In this document: in pieces, positions 17,731 to 28,731 of the stretch | Numbering within the stretch: the first letter of the stretch is position 1 | How the letters are laid out: each line of letters opens with the position of its first letter | Source of the DNA: Tetramitus jugosus | Taxonomy: Eukaryota > Heterolobosea > Eutetramitea > Acrasida > Vahlkampfiidae | Reading direction: 5' to 3' | NCBI GenBank assembly: GCA_937625935.1 | Contig: OW569348.1 | Location: forward strand, 248,001 to 312,000 | DNA: 64,000 nt | Made by a program: the position numbers and the translations under genes | The notes under the pieces: generated by a model | Seen by the model: the letters and a program-made list of their open reading frames with translations, nothing else | What the model was told of the DNA's origin: nothing | Databases searched by the model: none

Positions 17731-19230
17731 TTACTTGCTCATAGCAGAGTAACTCTCAGGCATTGGTCCTGGTGGAGGTGGTACTGAAGTTCCACTGCTG
17801 CTGGCGAGTTTTGATGCAGTTCCAAGCAATTGCTGTCCCGTAGATTGAGATTGCAGTGGTTGTTGCATCTGCTGTTGTGGCAGAATTCTTTGAGATTGTA
17901 TTGGTTGTTGCATTGATTGCATTGGTTGAGTACCATAACCTCCTGATCTCAATCCCAAATTATCCATCACACTACTGTAATGACCCTGGTTCGAATACAG
18001 TTCACTACCGCTGGAGTAAGTGGAATAAGGGATCTGTTGTTGCTGTTGTTGAAATGTTGGTTCCTTAAAATTGTAAAACAGTTGGTTGACTTCTTCTGCT
18101 GACACCAACTTTCTCTTTGGCATGTAGTCGAGTGGCATTGAACCTGGAGGTGGAGGAGGAGCGGTCATGAACTGTTGACTTCCACTACTCATGAATCTTG
18201 TTTCTGTTGGTTGCACAAATTGTTGTTGTTGACCAGAGTAGCTCATAGTTCTGCCCAGGTTCATGTTCTGCATTCCCTGGTTTAATCCACCGATTGGATT
18301 CGCAGAAGTGATAGTTTCAACGCGAGGTTGATCCCTCACAACAGTTAAGCTTGGTTGTTCATACACTGTTTTCTGAATCTCCTGTTCATGGATTTCACGC
18401 ACTGGTTGCTCGTGAATTTCTGTTACAATCGGAACGTTCACAATTTCCTTGTCAACTTGTGTGGCGACGTTGACAATGGTTGGTTGTTCTTGACGTACGG
18501 ACATGTCCATATTCTCGTGGAATTGAACAGGATGTTGTCTGTCTCTCTCGTACATGTCCTGCAGCATTCTTTGTCGTTGCATCTCAGCCATTTCTCGACC
18601 CTCTGTTTGCATCTGAACTGGTTCTCTGACGATAACCTCTTGAGTTGGATGCATAATTTGCTTCTGAATGGGCTTCTCGTGCACCTCGATCAGCTCTTGT
18701 CTAATATTCTCTTGAACGATTGGTTTCTCAATCACTTGTTTGTGTTCCATCACCTCGACTCTATCGAGGACAGGACGCTGCTGTTCAGTAGTGATGCCCG
18801 TTGTTTGATAGGGCATTCCAGATGTGGAAATCGTGGAGTATGAGGTGTAAGGTTGTTGTTGTTGTTGTGTGGTCATGTAGCCCTGTTGTTGCTGGGTAGT
18901 TGGCATTTGAGTCCATGATGTTGTTGAAGTTCTCGCGGTTCCTGTGGCTGTTGCTGGCAGAGTCGATTGGCCGAGAACACTGCTGACCGGTGCCGAAGTG
19001 GCAGACGTGGCAGACGAGAGCGGAACAATTGGAGCTGTGGTAGCAGCTGGGAGAGTACTTGTAGAGGCCATGGGTGCAGTTGAGGTAGCTGGTGGGACAC
19101 CAGTCGCATAACCGGGAGAAGTTGGATGCTTGTGGGTCAACTTTGCTTTGAGTTGACTTAACTTTCCCTTCAGACCATGAGGCTGAGCGGTTGTGTCAGT
19201 AGTTGTAGTTGTAGTGACTTGCTCGACCAT
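17731..19230 (-). CDS. Gln/Thr-rich protein with V/E/K/Q heptad-like repeats
   Basis: A 499-residue protein from ATG 19228-19230. The N-terminal block (MVEQVTTTTTTD, KLSQLKAKLTH) resembles the small protein at 10898-11137. Residues about 40-150 are Ala/Thr/Pro and poly-Gln. The centre (about 160-310) is a run of imperfect repeats mixing EKPI/EQPV, VIVREP, VTEIHE and VNVPIV, like the valine/proline/charged repeats of epiplasmic and stress-related structural proteins. The C-terminal third is Gln/Ser/Pro-rich with two P-P-P-G-x-M-P motifs. No enzymatic domain, signal peptide or membrane helix. It could be cytoskeletal or a hydrophilic stress protein; I cannot assign it. Confidence 0.65.
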   Translation of the reverse strand: MVEQVTTTTTTDTTAQPHGLKGKLSQLKAKLTHKHPTSPGYATGVPPATSTAPMASTSTLPAATTAPIVPLSSATSATSAPVSSVLGQSTLPATATGTARTSTTSWTQMPTTQQQQGYMTTQQQQQPYTSYSTISTSGMPYQTTGITTEQQRPVLDRVEVMEHKQVIEKPIVQENIRQELIEVHEKPIQKQIMHPTQEVIVREPVQMQTEGREMAEMQRQRMLQDMYERDRQHPVQFHENMDMSVRQEQPTIVNVATQVDKEIVNVPIVTEIHEQPVREIHEQEIQKTVYEQPSLTVVRDQPRVETITSANPIGGLNQGMQNMNLGRTMSYSGQQQQFVQPTETRFMSSGSQQFMTAPPPPPGSMPLDYMPKRKLVSAEEVNQLFYNFKEPTFQQQQQQIPYSTYSSGSELYSNQGHYSSVMDNLGLRSGGYGTQPMQSMQQPIQSQRILPQQQMQQPLQSQSTGQQLLGTASKLASSSGTSVPPPPGPMPESYSAMSK

Positions 19231-19451
19231 TGTTACTTGAGTGTACGATACGGTGGTTGGTTAATGTGTGATTGTATTTGTTTGATTGGATGTGCTGTCG
19301 TGGAAGAATTGTAATTTTATACAAGAAAAGGAAAATTTGTTTTTAGGTCAACCAACGTCAAGTTTTTTAATCTCGCTTATTTTCCGCCAGACTAAAACTG
19401 CACAGAGATCAGGATTCGGAGCGGAGCTCCTCCACAAACCTCTCCAACAGC

Positions 19452-22400
19452 CTAGTTCAAGTTTAAGTCGAAATCTCGATGTGGGATATCAATAGTCAGT
19501 TCAGGAGGTTCAATGTCAGATGCAGAGAGCCGAGGATCCATGACTTGAGCGAACCAGTTCAAGGTACTATTGGGTATTTCCTTTGACAGATTCTCTGCTT
19601 TATGATATCGCAGATCAGTGTCATCTCGCTCAATTTGAACTTCTTGCAATAGTCGACTCCAGATGTCACTCTGGTGTGCACGACTAGAGTTGCAAACAAC
19701 ATGCAAAATTTGAGATGCTCTCGTTAGACCCATGTGCAATTTGCGCACATCTTCCAAATAGGCAACGTGGTCTGTGGGATGCGGTCTAGAAGGTCCCAGA
19801 AGTATAATATATTCATTCTGCTTTGCTGCATAGTCCCGCACTGTTGATATTTCGAAGAATGAATGCAAAATTTGGTAGGGAATATTCAGCAATAAGCCCA
19901 ATAAATTATTTCTTTGTCTCCTATTCCAGCACAGAATTGTTACTTTCCCTCTGGTCGATTCGTAGTCAGACTGTGATAACCACAGGATCAGTAATTCCAA
20001 AGCATAATGAACTTCAGAGTTTGATGGACTACAGTCCACCAAGTCGTGCACAAGGAATGGATGTTGATTGTTTGGAAATGTTGTTTGATGTTGACTATCT
20101 GCTTCTTCACATGTCCCAGGTACATTCTCTCTGTAGAACACATCTGACAATACATCGGCAATCTCTTTGCGAATCCTGTATTGTATCATAGGCATGGGAA
20201 TGCATGGTACCTTGTTTGAGATGAGTCTCTCAAAAAGACTCTTTATCCTTTTCACTCCAACCTTGTCATACTTTTTACTATTGCCGAATAAAATTAATCG
20301 TTGGCAGGGATTGCGACACATTGGCAGCAAGGAGTAGCCCTCTGGGATCTCCTCTGCATTATCGAAAAACATGTAGTCGACTGAGTTCGGGAGCTTCGGT
20401 GGTGTGAATCCAATGGGATTGATTATAATATTAAACTTCTCCAATACTTGCTCCCTTCTGCTCTCCAACGATATCTTCTTGTCAATATTATCGTACTGTT
20501 CGGTAAGTTTGCCTATTTGTGCACGTATACGTCTCTCCTCTGTTTTTTGTAGATCCAACTCGTCTTTAAGAGGAAGAATTTCTCGTTGCCGGTGAATGTC
20601 TCTCTCGCAAATAATGAGCTGAGAAGTAATATGAGCAATATCTTTTGCCACTTTGTCAACTTGTTCCTGCAACTTCCTTTTTTGCCTTTCGATTCGATCG
20701 AACTGGAATGTTTTTTCTTTTCGTTTCAGAAGATCTTCTCTGACGCGCAAGCCATATGTATTATTTAAATGAGCAGCCAATCCGTTATATAATATAGAAT
20801 CAGACAATGACGGTTCATAATCACATAACCGATGAATGATGACAGCTGCACATGATTCATCCGGTACAACAATAAATATCCTGGTCGAATTTCGTTCAGA
20901 GCAAAGCTTGATGACGGTCCTAGTCAGCATTTCTGTCCTACCAGTGCCGGGGAAACCATCAATTGCAAGTACTCCACTCTCAATTGCTAAAATATTACTC
21001 GTAATCTTATCGCCTGATTCCTCGATTGGATTGGCTCTTATGGGGGCCGATGACGCGTCTAAAATAAAATTAATCAATGGATGCTTACTCAATAAGCTAA
21101 TGTCGTTGTAAATGATGCGCAATGGCTCCAAATTTCCTAATTTTCTCACTTGTAAATTATCATCCGGTTTGATGTCAATCGATTTTGGCGGTTTGCATTT
21201 TACAGCAATAATTAAGTCTATATTGTAGATTCCGAGTTGATTCTCTAGAATCTCCTTGTTATGTATCGACCTGTAGCGACCAATAAAGCTGAATTTACTT
21301 CTCGAGGTTGTCTTATCGATTATTGACAATAATATTACATCTTCGGAGCGATATTGCCCTTTCATTCTCGCTTTTAGCCGAACAGAAGAATCCTCTGGCA
21401 ATGTCTGTGCAAATAAATAAATGTGCAGATAGTCTTGTTCGTGTCTTACTGCGCGCACAATCGCATTTTCAGATTCGAACCGCAGTTCATCAAACTCGGA
21501 TTCAATCATTTGTACACTACAATCAACAATCTGCCGCTTCATAATATAGGTATACCTTTCAAAATTGTCAAATCTTGGTGGCATTTGTCCTGATGACAGG
21601 GCTACACTCCGAACAGAGTCCATGTTCAGCTGATACGCGTGCGTCCAAACTGTTGCTTCACTTGTTCCAGGTTTTGTTGATGTCGTTGTTGATGCTGCTG
21701 CGTGCACAGTTATGTGCGTAGGGGCAGCAGCAGGAATAGAAGTACTCGTCGAGGCACCTGTCGTCATCGACGACGATGGTACATAATCATATACTCTCCT
21801 AGGTTCCAACAACATTGTTCCTCTGTTTTTGGGCAGTTGTGAATGCGTGTGTTGCTTCCTGCTCTCTTCGATTCGACGTCTCTGACGCATTAACCGCACT
21901 TCTTCTTCATCTTCTTCCTCGGCTGTTGTTCGAGCATTGGGTGGCCGCTTCAGTGTTTGAGACTTGAGATGCTTGGGTACGGCAGATCTTTGAGTCTGTG
22001 CATTTTGCAACGTCGTATTCGACATGTACCTCTGCGCAGACGTCATGCGATCAGCTGCCTTGTTTCTCATTGTTAAATCCACGCGTCTCTGCACCAATGG
22101 AACACCACGTGGACGTTGTTGCACGTGTGATGCTTGAGTACTCCGCGATGATGCCGCCGATACTCTGGTTGGTCCATTCCGTTTTGCTGAATACTGAGGT
22201 TTTCTAAAGTTTCGAGAGGATGATGATGCCGCCGCTGATGACGATGCGAAACTGGCCCGAGTCGTAAAGATGGGTGTCTCATCATTGGACGATTCACTGT
22301 CGTACAGTGTGCTTTCATCAACAAAGTCATCTGGTATGCGGTCATCATCCGACTCTGAATCGGAAATGTTCTGTTGTTGTTGATCCATTGCACGTCGTCT

Positions 22401-22643
22401 TTTCTTTTTGCCATTGACTAATTTTCTTCTTTTGAGAGGCACTCTGAAATTGGAGTCTTCATCATCACTGTCATCACTCAATAATATTCCAATTGCAGCA
22501 TGCTTTCGTCTCCATTTTCTATAGAATCGTTCATCGTTCAACTCGTCTCCATCACTCACGACAACACATTCCTTGTATTTGTCTGATGATAAGTCATCAT
22601 CATCGTCATTATTGGTATGTTTTGATGTGCGATGCACCACCAT
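19452..22643 (-). CDS. Divergent Sen1/UPF1-type superfamily 1 helicase with altered ATPase motifs
   Basis: A 1063-residue protein. The first 320 residues are acidic and basic low-complexity sequence with nuclear-signal-like KRRK/KKKRRR clusters. From about 335 (FERYTYIMKRQIVDCSVQMI) it follows the pattern of senataxin/Sen1: a beta-barrel region, then LISLL-type helix, then the helicase core. Walker A at about 560 reads GFPGTGRTEM, with Arg replacing the Lys. Motif II at about 755 reads YMFFDNAEEI instead of DEAQ/DEAE. Motif IV (IQYRIRKEI, about 822) and motif VI (MGLTRASQILHVVC, about 970) are recognisable, with the VI Arg kept. A coiled-coil stalk (about 635-735) is inserted between motifs Ia/Ib and II, as in Sen1-like proteins. 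ATP hydrolysis is doubtful; a structural or RNA-binding role is possible. Confidence 0.78.
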   Translation of the reverse strand: MVVHRTSKHTNNDDDDDLSSDKYKECVVVSDGDELNDERFYRKWRRKHAAIGILLSDDSDDEDSNFRVPLKRRKLVNGKKKRRRAMDQQQQNISDSESDDDRIPDDFVDESTLYDSESSNDETPIFTTRASFASSSAAASSSSRNFRKPQYSAKRNGPTRVSAASSRSTQASHVQQRPRGVPLVQRRVDLTMRNKAADRMTSAQRYMSNTTLQNAQTQRSAVPKHLKSQTLKRPPNARTTAEEEDEEEVRLMRQRRRIEESRKQHTHSQLPKNRGTMLLEPRRVYDYVPSSSMTTGASTSTSIPAAAPTHITVHAAASTTTSTKPGTSEATVWTHAYQLNMDSVRSVALSSGQMPPRFDNFERYTYIMKRQIVDCSVQMIESEFDELRFESENAIVRAVRHEQDYLHIYLFAQTLPEDSSVRLKARMKGQYRSEDVILLSIIDKTTSRSKFSFIGRYRSIHNKEILENQLGIYNIDLIIAVKCKPPKSIDIKPDDNLQVRKLGNLEPLRIIYNDISLLSKHPLINFILDASSAPIRANPIEESGDKITSNILAIESGVLAIDGFPGTGRTEMLTRTVIKLCSERNSTRIFIVVPDESCAAVIIHRLCDYEPSLSDSILYNGLAAHLNNTYGLRVREDLLKRKEKTFQFDRIERQKRKLQEQVDKVAKDIAHITSQLIICERDIHRQREILPLKDELDLQKTEERRIRAQIGKLTEQYDNIDKKISLESRREQVLEKFNIIINPIGFTPPKLPNSVDYMFFDNAEEIPEGYSLLPMCRNPCQRLILFGNSKKYDKVGVKRIKSLFERLISNKVPCIPMPMIQYRIRKEIADVLSDVFYRENVPGTCEEADSQHQTTFPNNQHPFLVHDLVDCSPSNSEVHYALELLILWLSQSDYESTRGKVTILCWNRRQRNNLLGLLLNIPYQILHSFFEISTVRDYAAKQNEYIILLGPSRPHPTDHVAYLEDVRKLHMGLTRASQILHVVCNSSRAHQSDIWSRLLQEVQIERDDTDLRYHKAENLSKEIPNSTLNWFAQVMDPRLSASDIEPPELTIDIPHRDFDLNLN

Positions 22644-22835
22644 TGTTATGCTGCGGTTTGTTTGATTTTTTGAGGATCAAGTAAAAGTGGTGGCGTTGTT
22701 GTTGAAACAGGTGGGTGGTGTTGTTGTTTGATCGTTTTTTACCTTTTTGATAACGATGGAATTTTTGCTATTTCCAGAACCGATTGCCGACACTTTTTTG
22801 GCGGGAGCAAATACAACAGCTGAAATAATTTATTG

Positions 22836-25800
22836 TTACACTTTGTTCTTCTTGGGCGTTTGCAGAATTTCCTCTTGTGGATCACTGCTGCTGTTCGCAC
22901 TCATATCTGGCATTGCTATCTTTCTTGGATCAATGGCAACTGATTTTGTGCAGTTGTCAGTCTTATAGATACCAACGAGAATATCCGCCATCTCAAACAT
23001 ATTGTTACGTAAACTAATAACAATAAACTGGGCATTCTTGGTTCTCTCCTTGATATAGTTTGCAACAATGGAAACATTCTTAAAGTCCAAAGCAGCATCA
23101 ATTTCATCCATGACATAAATTGGTGTCGGTTTAAAGTGGTGAAGAGCAAACACGAGAGCAAGAGAACTGAGAGTCTTCTCACCACCTGATAAATTGGATA
23201 TTTTCTTCCAACTCTTCTTTGGAGGACGCACACTAAATTCGATTCCTTCACGGAAAGGATCAAATGTGTCCACTAACTCTAGCTCAGCATCTCCACCCAA
23301 GGTGATCATTTGATAAATTTCTTTGAGCTTATTTGTTATGATTTGGAATCCAGTCATAAACTCACTCAATCTCTTCTTTTTCAAATCTTCCCTTTCCTTT
23401 GTTATACGATCTCTCTCCATATTTACATCATCTAACTCCTGTTTCTTCTTGTTATACTCTTGTTCCTTTTTGTTATATTCGTCAATAGCAGCAAGATTAG
23501 GCTTTATCTTTTCGAGCTCGGACTCAAGCAACGTAATATCATAGTTTAACTTCTTAATATTTAACTTTTTGATTTGCTCTGGATCCAAAATAACTAGGGA
23601 GGATGTAGAATTAGGCTTATGACGCTTTGATGGTGTTTGCTCTGGATCGTTATTACGTTTTCTTTTTCCTAATTTGTCTGGCTCTGAGCCGCTGTTTTCG
23701 ATCTGTTCTTCCTCTTCTCCTTCGTTTTGTTCTTCATCCTCCATTGAGTTCTGATTCTCCACGTTCTCGATTGGTTCTTCACTCTCTTCTTCTTCTTCTC
23801 CCTCATAGCGACAGTCTAGGGCTTGAACATCTAGGGACTTCAGTTGTTGATTCTTTTTAGAAACTTCAAGAGTCAATTCTTTGATAACCTTCTCAACATC
23901 ATCAAGTTTGTTCTTCAAATCGATCTCCAAGCCTCGACTTTGATCTACTTGTTTCTTGATTGATTCATACTCTTTCTCTTTGTCGGCAAGCTGTTTCTCT
24001 CTCTCCTGCATCAACTCCTTTGCTTTTTCATATTGTTCGTGTACACTCACTGCTTGCTCCGTCAGAGTTTGCAACTCCCCTCTGATCTTTTCAATTTGTT
24101 TGTCTGTTACCTCCAACTGCTCTCTATCCACATCTAACTGCTTTTGAAGCTTTGCTAGATTCTTTTCAGCATTCTCCTTCTTCACTTGGTGGTTTGTGAG
24201 TGTTGATCTACACTCTTGAATTTGATGATTCAAAAGCTGAACTCTTTCCTTTTGTTCTTGCAACTTGCCGTTGCCAACATTGTCAATGCTATCTTGGAGT
24301 TTCGCAATTTCATCTTTAACGCGTTTATGATGATTCTCATGATCCAACATAGACTTCTTCATAGACTCCACTTTGGAAGTTAGCTCTTGAATCTTCTTAT
24401 CATCATCTGGATTGGATTCACCTAGTTGTGGCTCGAGCTCTGACAGAGTTTTCTTTAAATCTTGAATTTGTGACTCAGTAGCACTCTGTTCCAGCTCGAT
24501 CTTACTGATATGAACTTGAAGATTTGAGAGTTCCTCTTCTAAGCGCCGTAATTGCTCCCCTACGTCTCTTTTCTTCTCTTGTACCTCCTTCAATACTTTA
24601 AAGCTATCTTCGTTGGCTTTTTCAGCAATTTTGATGTCTTTGGATGATACCTCCTCCTGGAATTGAGCTGACATTCCACCTCGGATCACCTTGTTACCAC
24701 CTCCAGATAGAGTACCAGTATTTTCGATTAGTTCACCATTCAGAGTAACAACTCTATAAATCTTATTATCCTTATTTTGATATGCGATACGTGATGCCTG
24801 CTCTAAATCAGAAGCGACAAGCGTATCACGAAGAGCAAAGTAGAATGCAGTGCGGAATTTTTCGTCTTTAAAGCGAATTAAGTCAAAGAGTCTTGGAACA
24901 TTTTCGGGCGTGTTCATTGCCTGCTTAGAACGCTGAACAATCTCGGGTGTGGCAATCTTATCAAGCATGATAAATGTGGCAGTACCTAGATTTTCTTTCC
25001 TCAGTAATTCGACACATTTAATACCTGACTCTGTATCTTCAACAACAATATGAGAAAGAGCACCACAGGCTGTTGACACCGCTACATCATACTTCTTATC
25101 AATTGTTCCTAGACTTCCAAGTCTATCGTGAATACCCACAATGCTGCCATTGTTCTTTGCATCCATCAAAGATGAAAGTAACTTACTTTGAGTCTTGGTA
25201 GACTTCATTTTCTCAGTTAGAGTTTGAAGTTGTATCTTTGCCTTCTGATGACTCGAAAATAATTTGTTTTCTTCTTCTGTGAGCTGTTTGACTTGTTGCT
25301 GTAGGTCAGGTATTCTTTTCTCTATTTGTTGGCAATGCTTTCTACTCTTTGCTAAATTTGACACAACATTTTGAAGATGTTCAGTTGCTTGATTAAGATT
25401 TTCCTCTGTTTTGACATATTGATCTTTCACAGAATTGGATCTCTCCTTCAGAAGATCTATCTCAGACTGAGCAATGTTGATCTTTTGTCGAGCTTCATTA
25501 ACTTTTTTGCTGATTGGCATCAGCTCCTTTTGTTTTGCCTCCTTCTGAATACGGTATGGTTCGATCTCGCTCTGCAACTCTTTGTATAATTGGTCCTCAC
25601 TCTTCTCGGCCAACTCAAATTGCTCGTTGAGTTTTGTGAGAGATGACTCTGCTTTCCCTTGTGCTTTGGTTGCTTTCTCTATCTTTTTGTTGAACTCCAA
25701 GATCTTGTCGTCAGACCCAGCCAAGTTGTCCTCTAACTTCTTTTTTTTGGCTTTGCTATTCTTCAGATCTTGTTTCAACTTAATATCTTTCCTTTCGAAT

Positions 25801-26897
25801 GAAGTCCAGTTATCCTTCGCTATCTGTAATTCATCAGCAATTTTGTCATGATCTCGCTTTGTTTCCTTGTATTCAGACTCAAGCTTATGAACATTGTCTC
25901 TCAGTTCTTTGACACGTTCCTTTTCTGAGTCATAAGCTTGCTTTAACTCCTTCTTTTTTTCTTCATTTTGCTCAAGTTTCTCCTCTGCTTCAAGTTTTCG
26001 GAATTGAACTACTAAATGTTGACTCTTGATCAACTTTTTCTTTTTGGTCAGGTACTCCACAGCTTCGTTACGAGCACCCTCCAAGCTATCCTTTTCATTC
26101 TCCACGCTCTTTAATCGATTTAATTTTTCGGTTCTTACTTCGGACAATTCTTCAACAGCAACTTCCGCTCGTTGTATTTGCTCGATATATTGATTCGTAC
26201 CAATAATATCTTCAATGTACTCCAACAAACCCGTTTCATGTTCATTCTGTGCAATTGGTTTCATCAGGGAAATCTGTTCTACTTCTCCTTGCAAAATTAA
26301 GAACCTGTTATTTGTCAGGTCAATTCCTTTTTCTTTCAGCAATTCAGTCACTTCTTTAAATGAACTTACTTGTTCATTGATATAATATTTTGAATTACTT
26401 TTAGAGTCAACAGATCGAGATACAATGAGCTGACTATTGGGTACAATTTCAAAATTGTCACCATCCTATTTTTTGATTAATGCTTGGTCAGTAAAGAAAC
26501 TAATGATTGTGTGAAAAATGTACGACTATAATACCTTATCTATAATTTCACAAAAGTGCACATAAACACAAGCTCTTCTCAATTCTTGATGATTTTCTGA
26601 ATTGTGAATCAATTCAGACAACTTCTTCAAACGCAACTTTTGACCACGTTTTCCAAAAACGAATTGAATAGCATCAATGACATTGCTCTTTCCAGATCCG
26701 TTAGGACCAACGATAGATGTAAAACTTTTGTGGAATGGACCAATTTCTCTCTTGCCAGCGTAGGACTTGAAGTTTTCGAGAACCATTTTAGTAATGGCTA
26801 GTCGAGGCTGATCGGCTCCTCTCTTGCTTGGTGAGGCAAAACCTGGAGTGGAGATCATGGATGGCCGAGGGGGTTTAATGGGAGTTGCCTCAAACAT
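22836..26897 (-). CDS. SMC4: Condensin subunit SMC4
   Basis: Spliced: exon 26535-26897 (121 codons), 69-nt intron 26466-26534, exon 22836-26465, giving 1330 residues. ATG 26895-26897 is the first in frame. The head has Walker A GPNGSGKS (64-71) and, after the intron, the SMC4-typical NLIV-like DGDNFEIVPNSQLIVSR strand. Two long coiled coils flank a hinge (about 560-720, with GSIVGIHDRLGSLGTI and the NTGTLSGGGNKV motif). The C-terminal head has the signature NLSGGEKTLSSLAL (about 1208) and Walker B PIYVMDEIDAALD. With SMC2 it forms the ATPase of condensin that compacts mitotic chromosomes. An acidic stretch ending in the basic GKRKR (about 1005-1060) interrupts the returning coiled coil, longer than I expect for this family. 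Confidence 0.95.
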
Positions 26898-26982
26898 TGT
26901 CGATTGTTTCTTGCTTTCTGGAAAATTCTGCCAATTTCTCAACCTCCCGTTTTTTTGGGCGCCAAAAACAAGAATTGGCGGG

Positions 26983-28653
26983 CTAAGATAACTCCGATGA
27001 ATTCGAGGACATCGACATCCTCAAAACAAATTCAGATTCCATTAGGTGGTCCGGCAAGTCATTTGCAATTTGGTCTAGCTCTTGAGATACTTCTTCGTAG
27101 ATATCATTGAATATGTGGTCACTCAGGATGTCTGCCATCGCTTCAGGAGCAATGTCTGAACTATATCTGGCCCACTTCTTGTATTCGAGATATTGATTCT
27201 TGTTCAGGATCAATCCCTTAATATCTTTATCTCTGGAGTAAATGCGACCCATGGAAACCTCCACATAGTTGGACTCTTCTTCGCTATGCGTATCCTCTGG
27301 CTCAGTTGGAGTAGTCATCCTCTTCTGGTAACCTTCGTTCAACCTGTCTCTAATCTCCTGTTCTTGCTGTTCTATTGTATCGAGCAACCCTATTATCTCG
27401 TCGAGTTGATCTTCATTCTTTTTCGTTTTGCATGTTAGATCTATCTTTTGTTGTAACAAGTCATGAAATTTCATCTTATCAGTCAGCTCTTCTCTAGCTA
27501 TACTTCGAAGTACATCATCGAGGAGTCCATTCTCTAATTGATCAAACAAATTCTTACTCTGTTTTTTCTCGTTTGGTCTCTCAGTAGAAACTCCTAATTC
27601 CAAAATGTTGCTTTGAGGGGATGTATTCACTCCTTGCTCTCCCTTTCTCCTTTCTTTCCTCTTCTTTGGTTTTGGTCGAGGTATCACTTCAATCCTCACT
27701 GGTTTGAGTTCGGGTGTTGGTGAAGCAGGTCCACTGGAACAAGTTTGAGTTGACATCTCTTCAGCAGTGATCGGAGAAGTTTGTTGAGATGTGGCTAACT
27801 TGCCAAATACATTTTCCTTTACCTCGTATGGGTTCTCAATGAGGAAGACTCGCGCAGAGAGAGGAGAATTATCTTTATCGTGATATCGTGACTCTCCCTC
27901 ACTGAATTGTTCCCTAGGTGTCCCTGCCTCAATCGTTTCTTGTTGATTGGATATCTCAGGTGCTCTGACAACTGCTCCCAGAGACCTCATTTTTGGAGCA
28001 GCAGGTTTCAACAACAATGAAGTGGCTCTTCGTTGTTCTTTTCTCATTAGTTTAAAATTATCGTCAATGGGCGGAGTAAAGTCGTCCTCTCGCTTTGTGT
28101 GTTTTTGTGCAATACTGAATGTTGGTTTCAATAAGTGATCAGATACTAAACTTTTTACCCTTCTCTTCTCTACCTGCTTATCTTCTTTCTCTGTTGGAGA
28201 TTCCTTTGGAGATCTCCGGGACACATGTCTATTGAATGCTTGTAGTGCTCGTTCCTTAGCTCTGTGAGTAGTTGGAATATCTGAAGAGCTCGGTGTGGAC
28301 GATTTTTGGAGTGAAGGATGGTTGTCAAGAGTTTTCTCTTCGGTGACTTCGGCTGATTTCAGCCTGTTCTTGATCTCAATATCCCGTCTACAACTCAGAG
28401 TTGGTCGAGGTTTTTCGATTGTCGGTCCAAGGGTTAAATGCTCCATGTTGTTCACTTGCCGATCATCAGAACTATTGACCTTTCCAAAATCCTGTTGATT
28501 TGATTTTGGTCTCCGGATATGTTCAAAGAGTTGTGGATGAGTAGCATGAACTCCGGCGATACACTTATTAACGTCCTCGCGGGCCACTCTCTTAACAAGG
28601 TTTAAGAACTCTATTCTATCTCTCGGAATAAGGAATTCAGTTTTTGACATCAT
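26983..28653 (-). CDS. Unknown Ser/Lys-rich protein with a conserved-looking helical C-terminus
   Basis: Start set at ATG 28651-28653; the frame opens further upstream only with a GTG. It encodes 556 residues. The N-terminal 60 residues (EFLNLVKRVAREDVNKCIAG) are helical, followed by 330 residues of charged, Ser/Pro-rich linker. A coiled coil of Gln/Glu/Asp-rich helices covers about 395-470. The last 100 residues (from YVEVSMGRIYSRDKDIKG to FNDIYEEVSQELDQI) look folded and are the part most likely conserved. I do not recognise a family. It is divergent from the FAM161 gene with only 78 bp between the two ATGs, so a shared promoter and related (centriolar/ciliary) role is possible; moonraker-like proteins are one idea to test. 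Confidence 0.65.
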   Translation of the reverse strand: MMSKTEFLIPRDRIEFLNLVKRVAREDVNKCIAGVHATHPQLFEHIRRPKSNQQDFGKVNSSDDRQVNNMEHLTLGPTIEKPRPTLSCRRDIEIKNRLKSAEVTEEKTLDNHPSLQKSSTPSSSDIPTTHRAKERALQAFNRHVSRRSPKESPTEKEDKQVEKRRVKSLVSDHLLKPTFSIAQKHTKREDDFTPPIDDNFKLMRKEQRRATSLLLKPAAPKMRSLGAVVRAPEISNQQETIEAGTPREQFSEGESRYHDKDNSPLSARVFLIENPYEVKENVFGKLATSQQTSPITAEEMSTQTCSSGPASPTPELKPVRIEVIPRPKPKKRKERRKGEQGVNTSPQSNILELGVSTERPNEKKQSKNLFDQLENGLLDDVLRSIAREELTDKMKFHDLLQQKIDLTCKTKKNEDQLDEIIGLLDTIEQQEQEIRDRLNEGYQKRMTTPTEPEDTHSEEESNYVEVSMGRIYSRDKDIKGLILNKNQYLEYKKWARYSSDIAPEAMADILSDHIFNDIYEEVSQELDQIANDLPDHLMESEFVLRMSMSSNSSELS

Positions 28654-28731
28654 TTGTTTTCGGTGCTGTTCGAAATGATTTTTGGCGCTAAACCGTAGTT
28701 TCAGCTCTCTGGTTTGCTCAAAACCCACACA
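28654..28731. promoter_or_regulatory. 78-bp bidirectional promoter between two genes
   Basis: The ATGs of the unknown gene (minus, 28653) and the FAM161 gene (plus, 28732) are 78 bp apart, leaving room for only one short shared control region. No TATA box is obvious. It should give co-expression of the pair. Confidence 0.6.

Noticed and set aside
17980-17998. GGTTCGAAT-like B-box sequence suggesting a tRNA
   Set aside because: It lies inside the Gln-rich protein gene and no cloverleaf arms can be formed around it.
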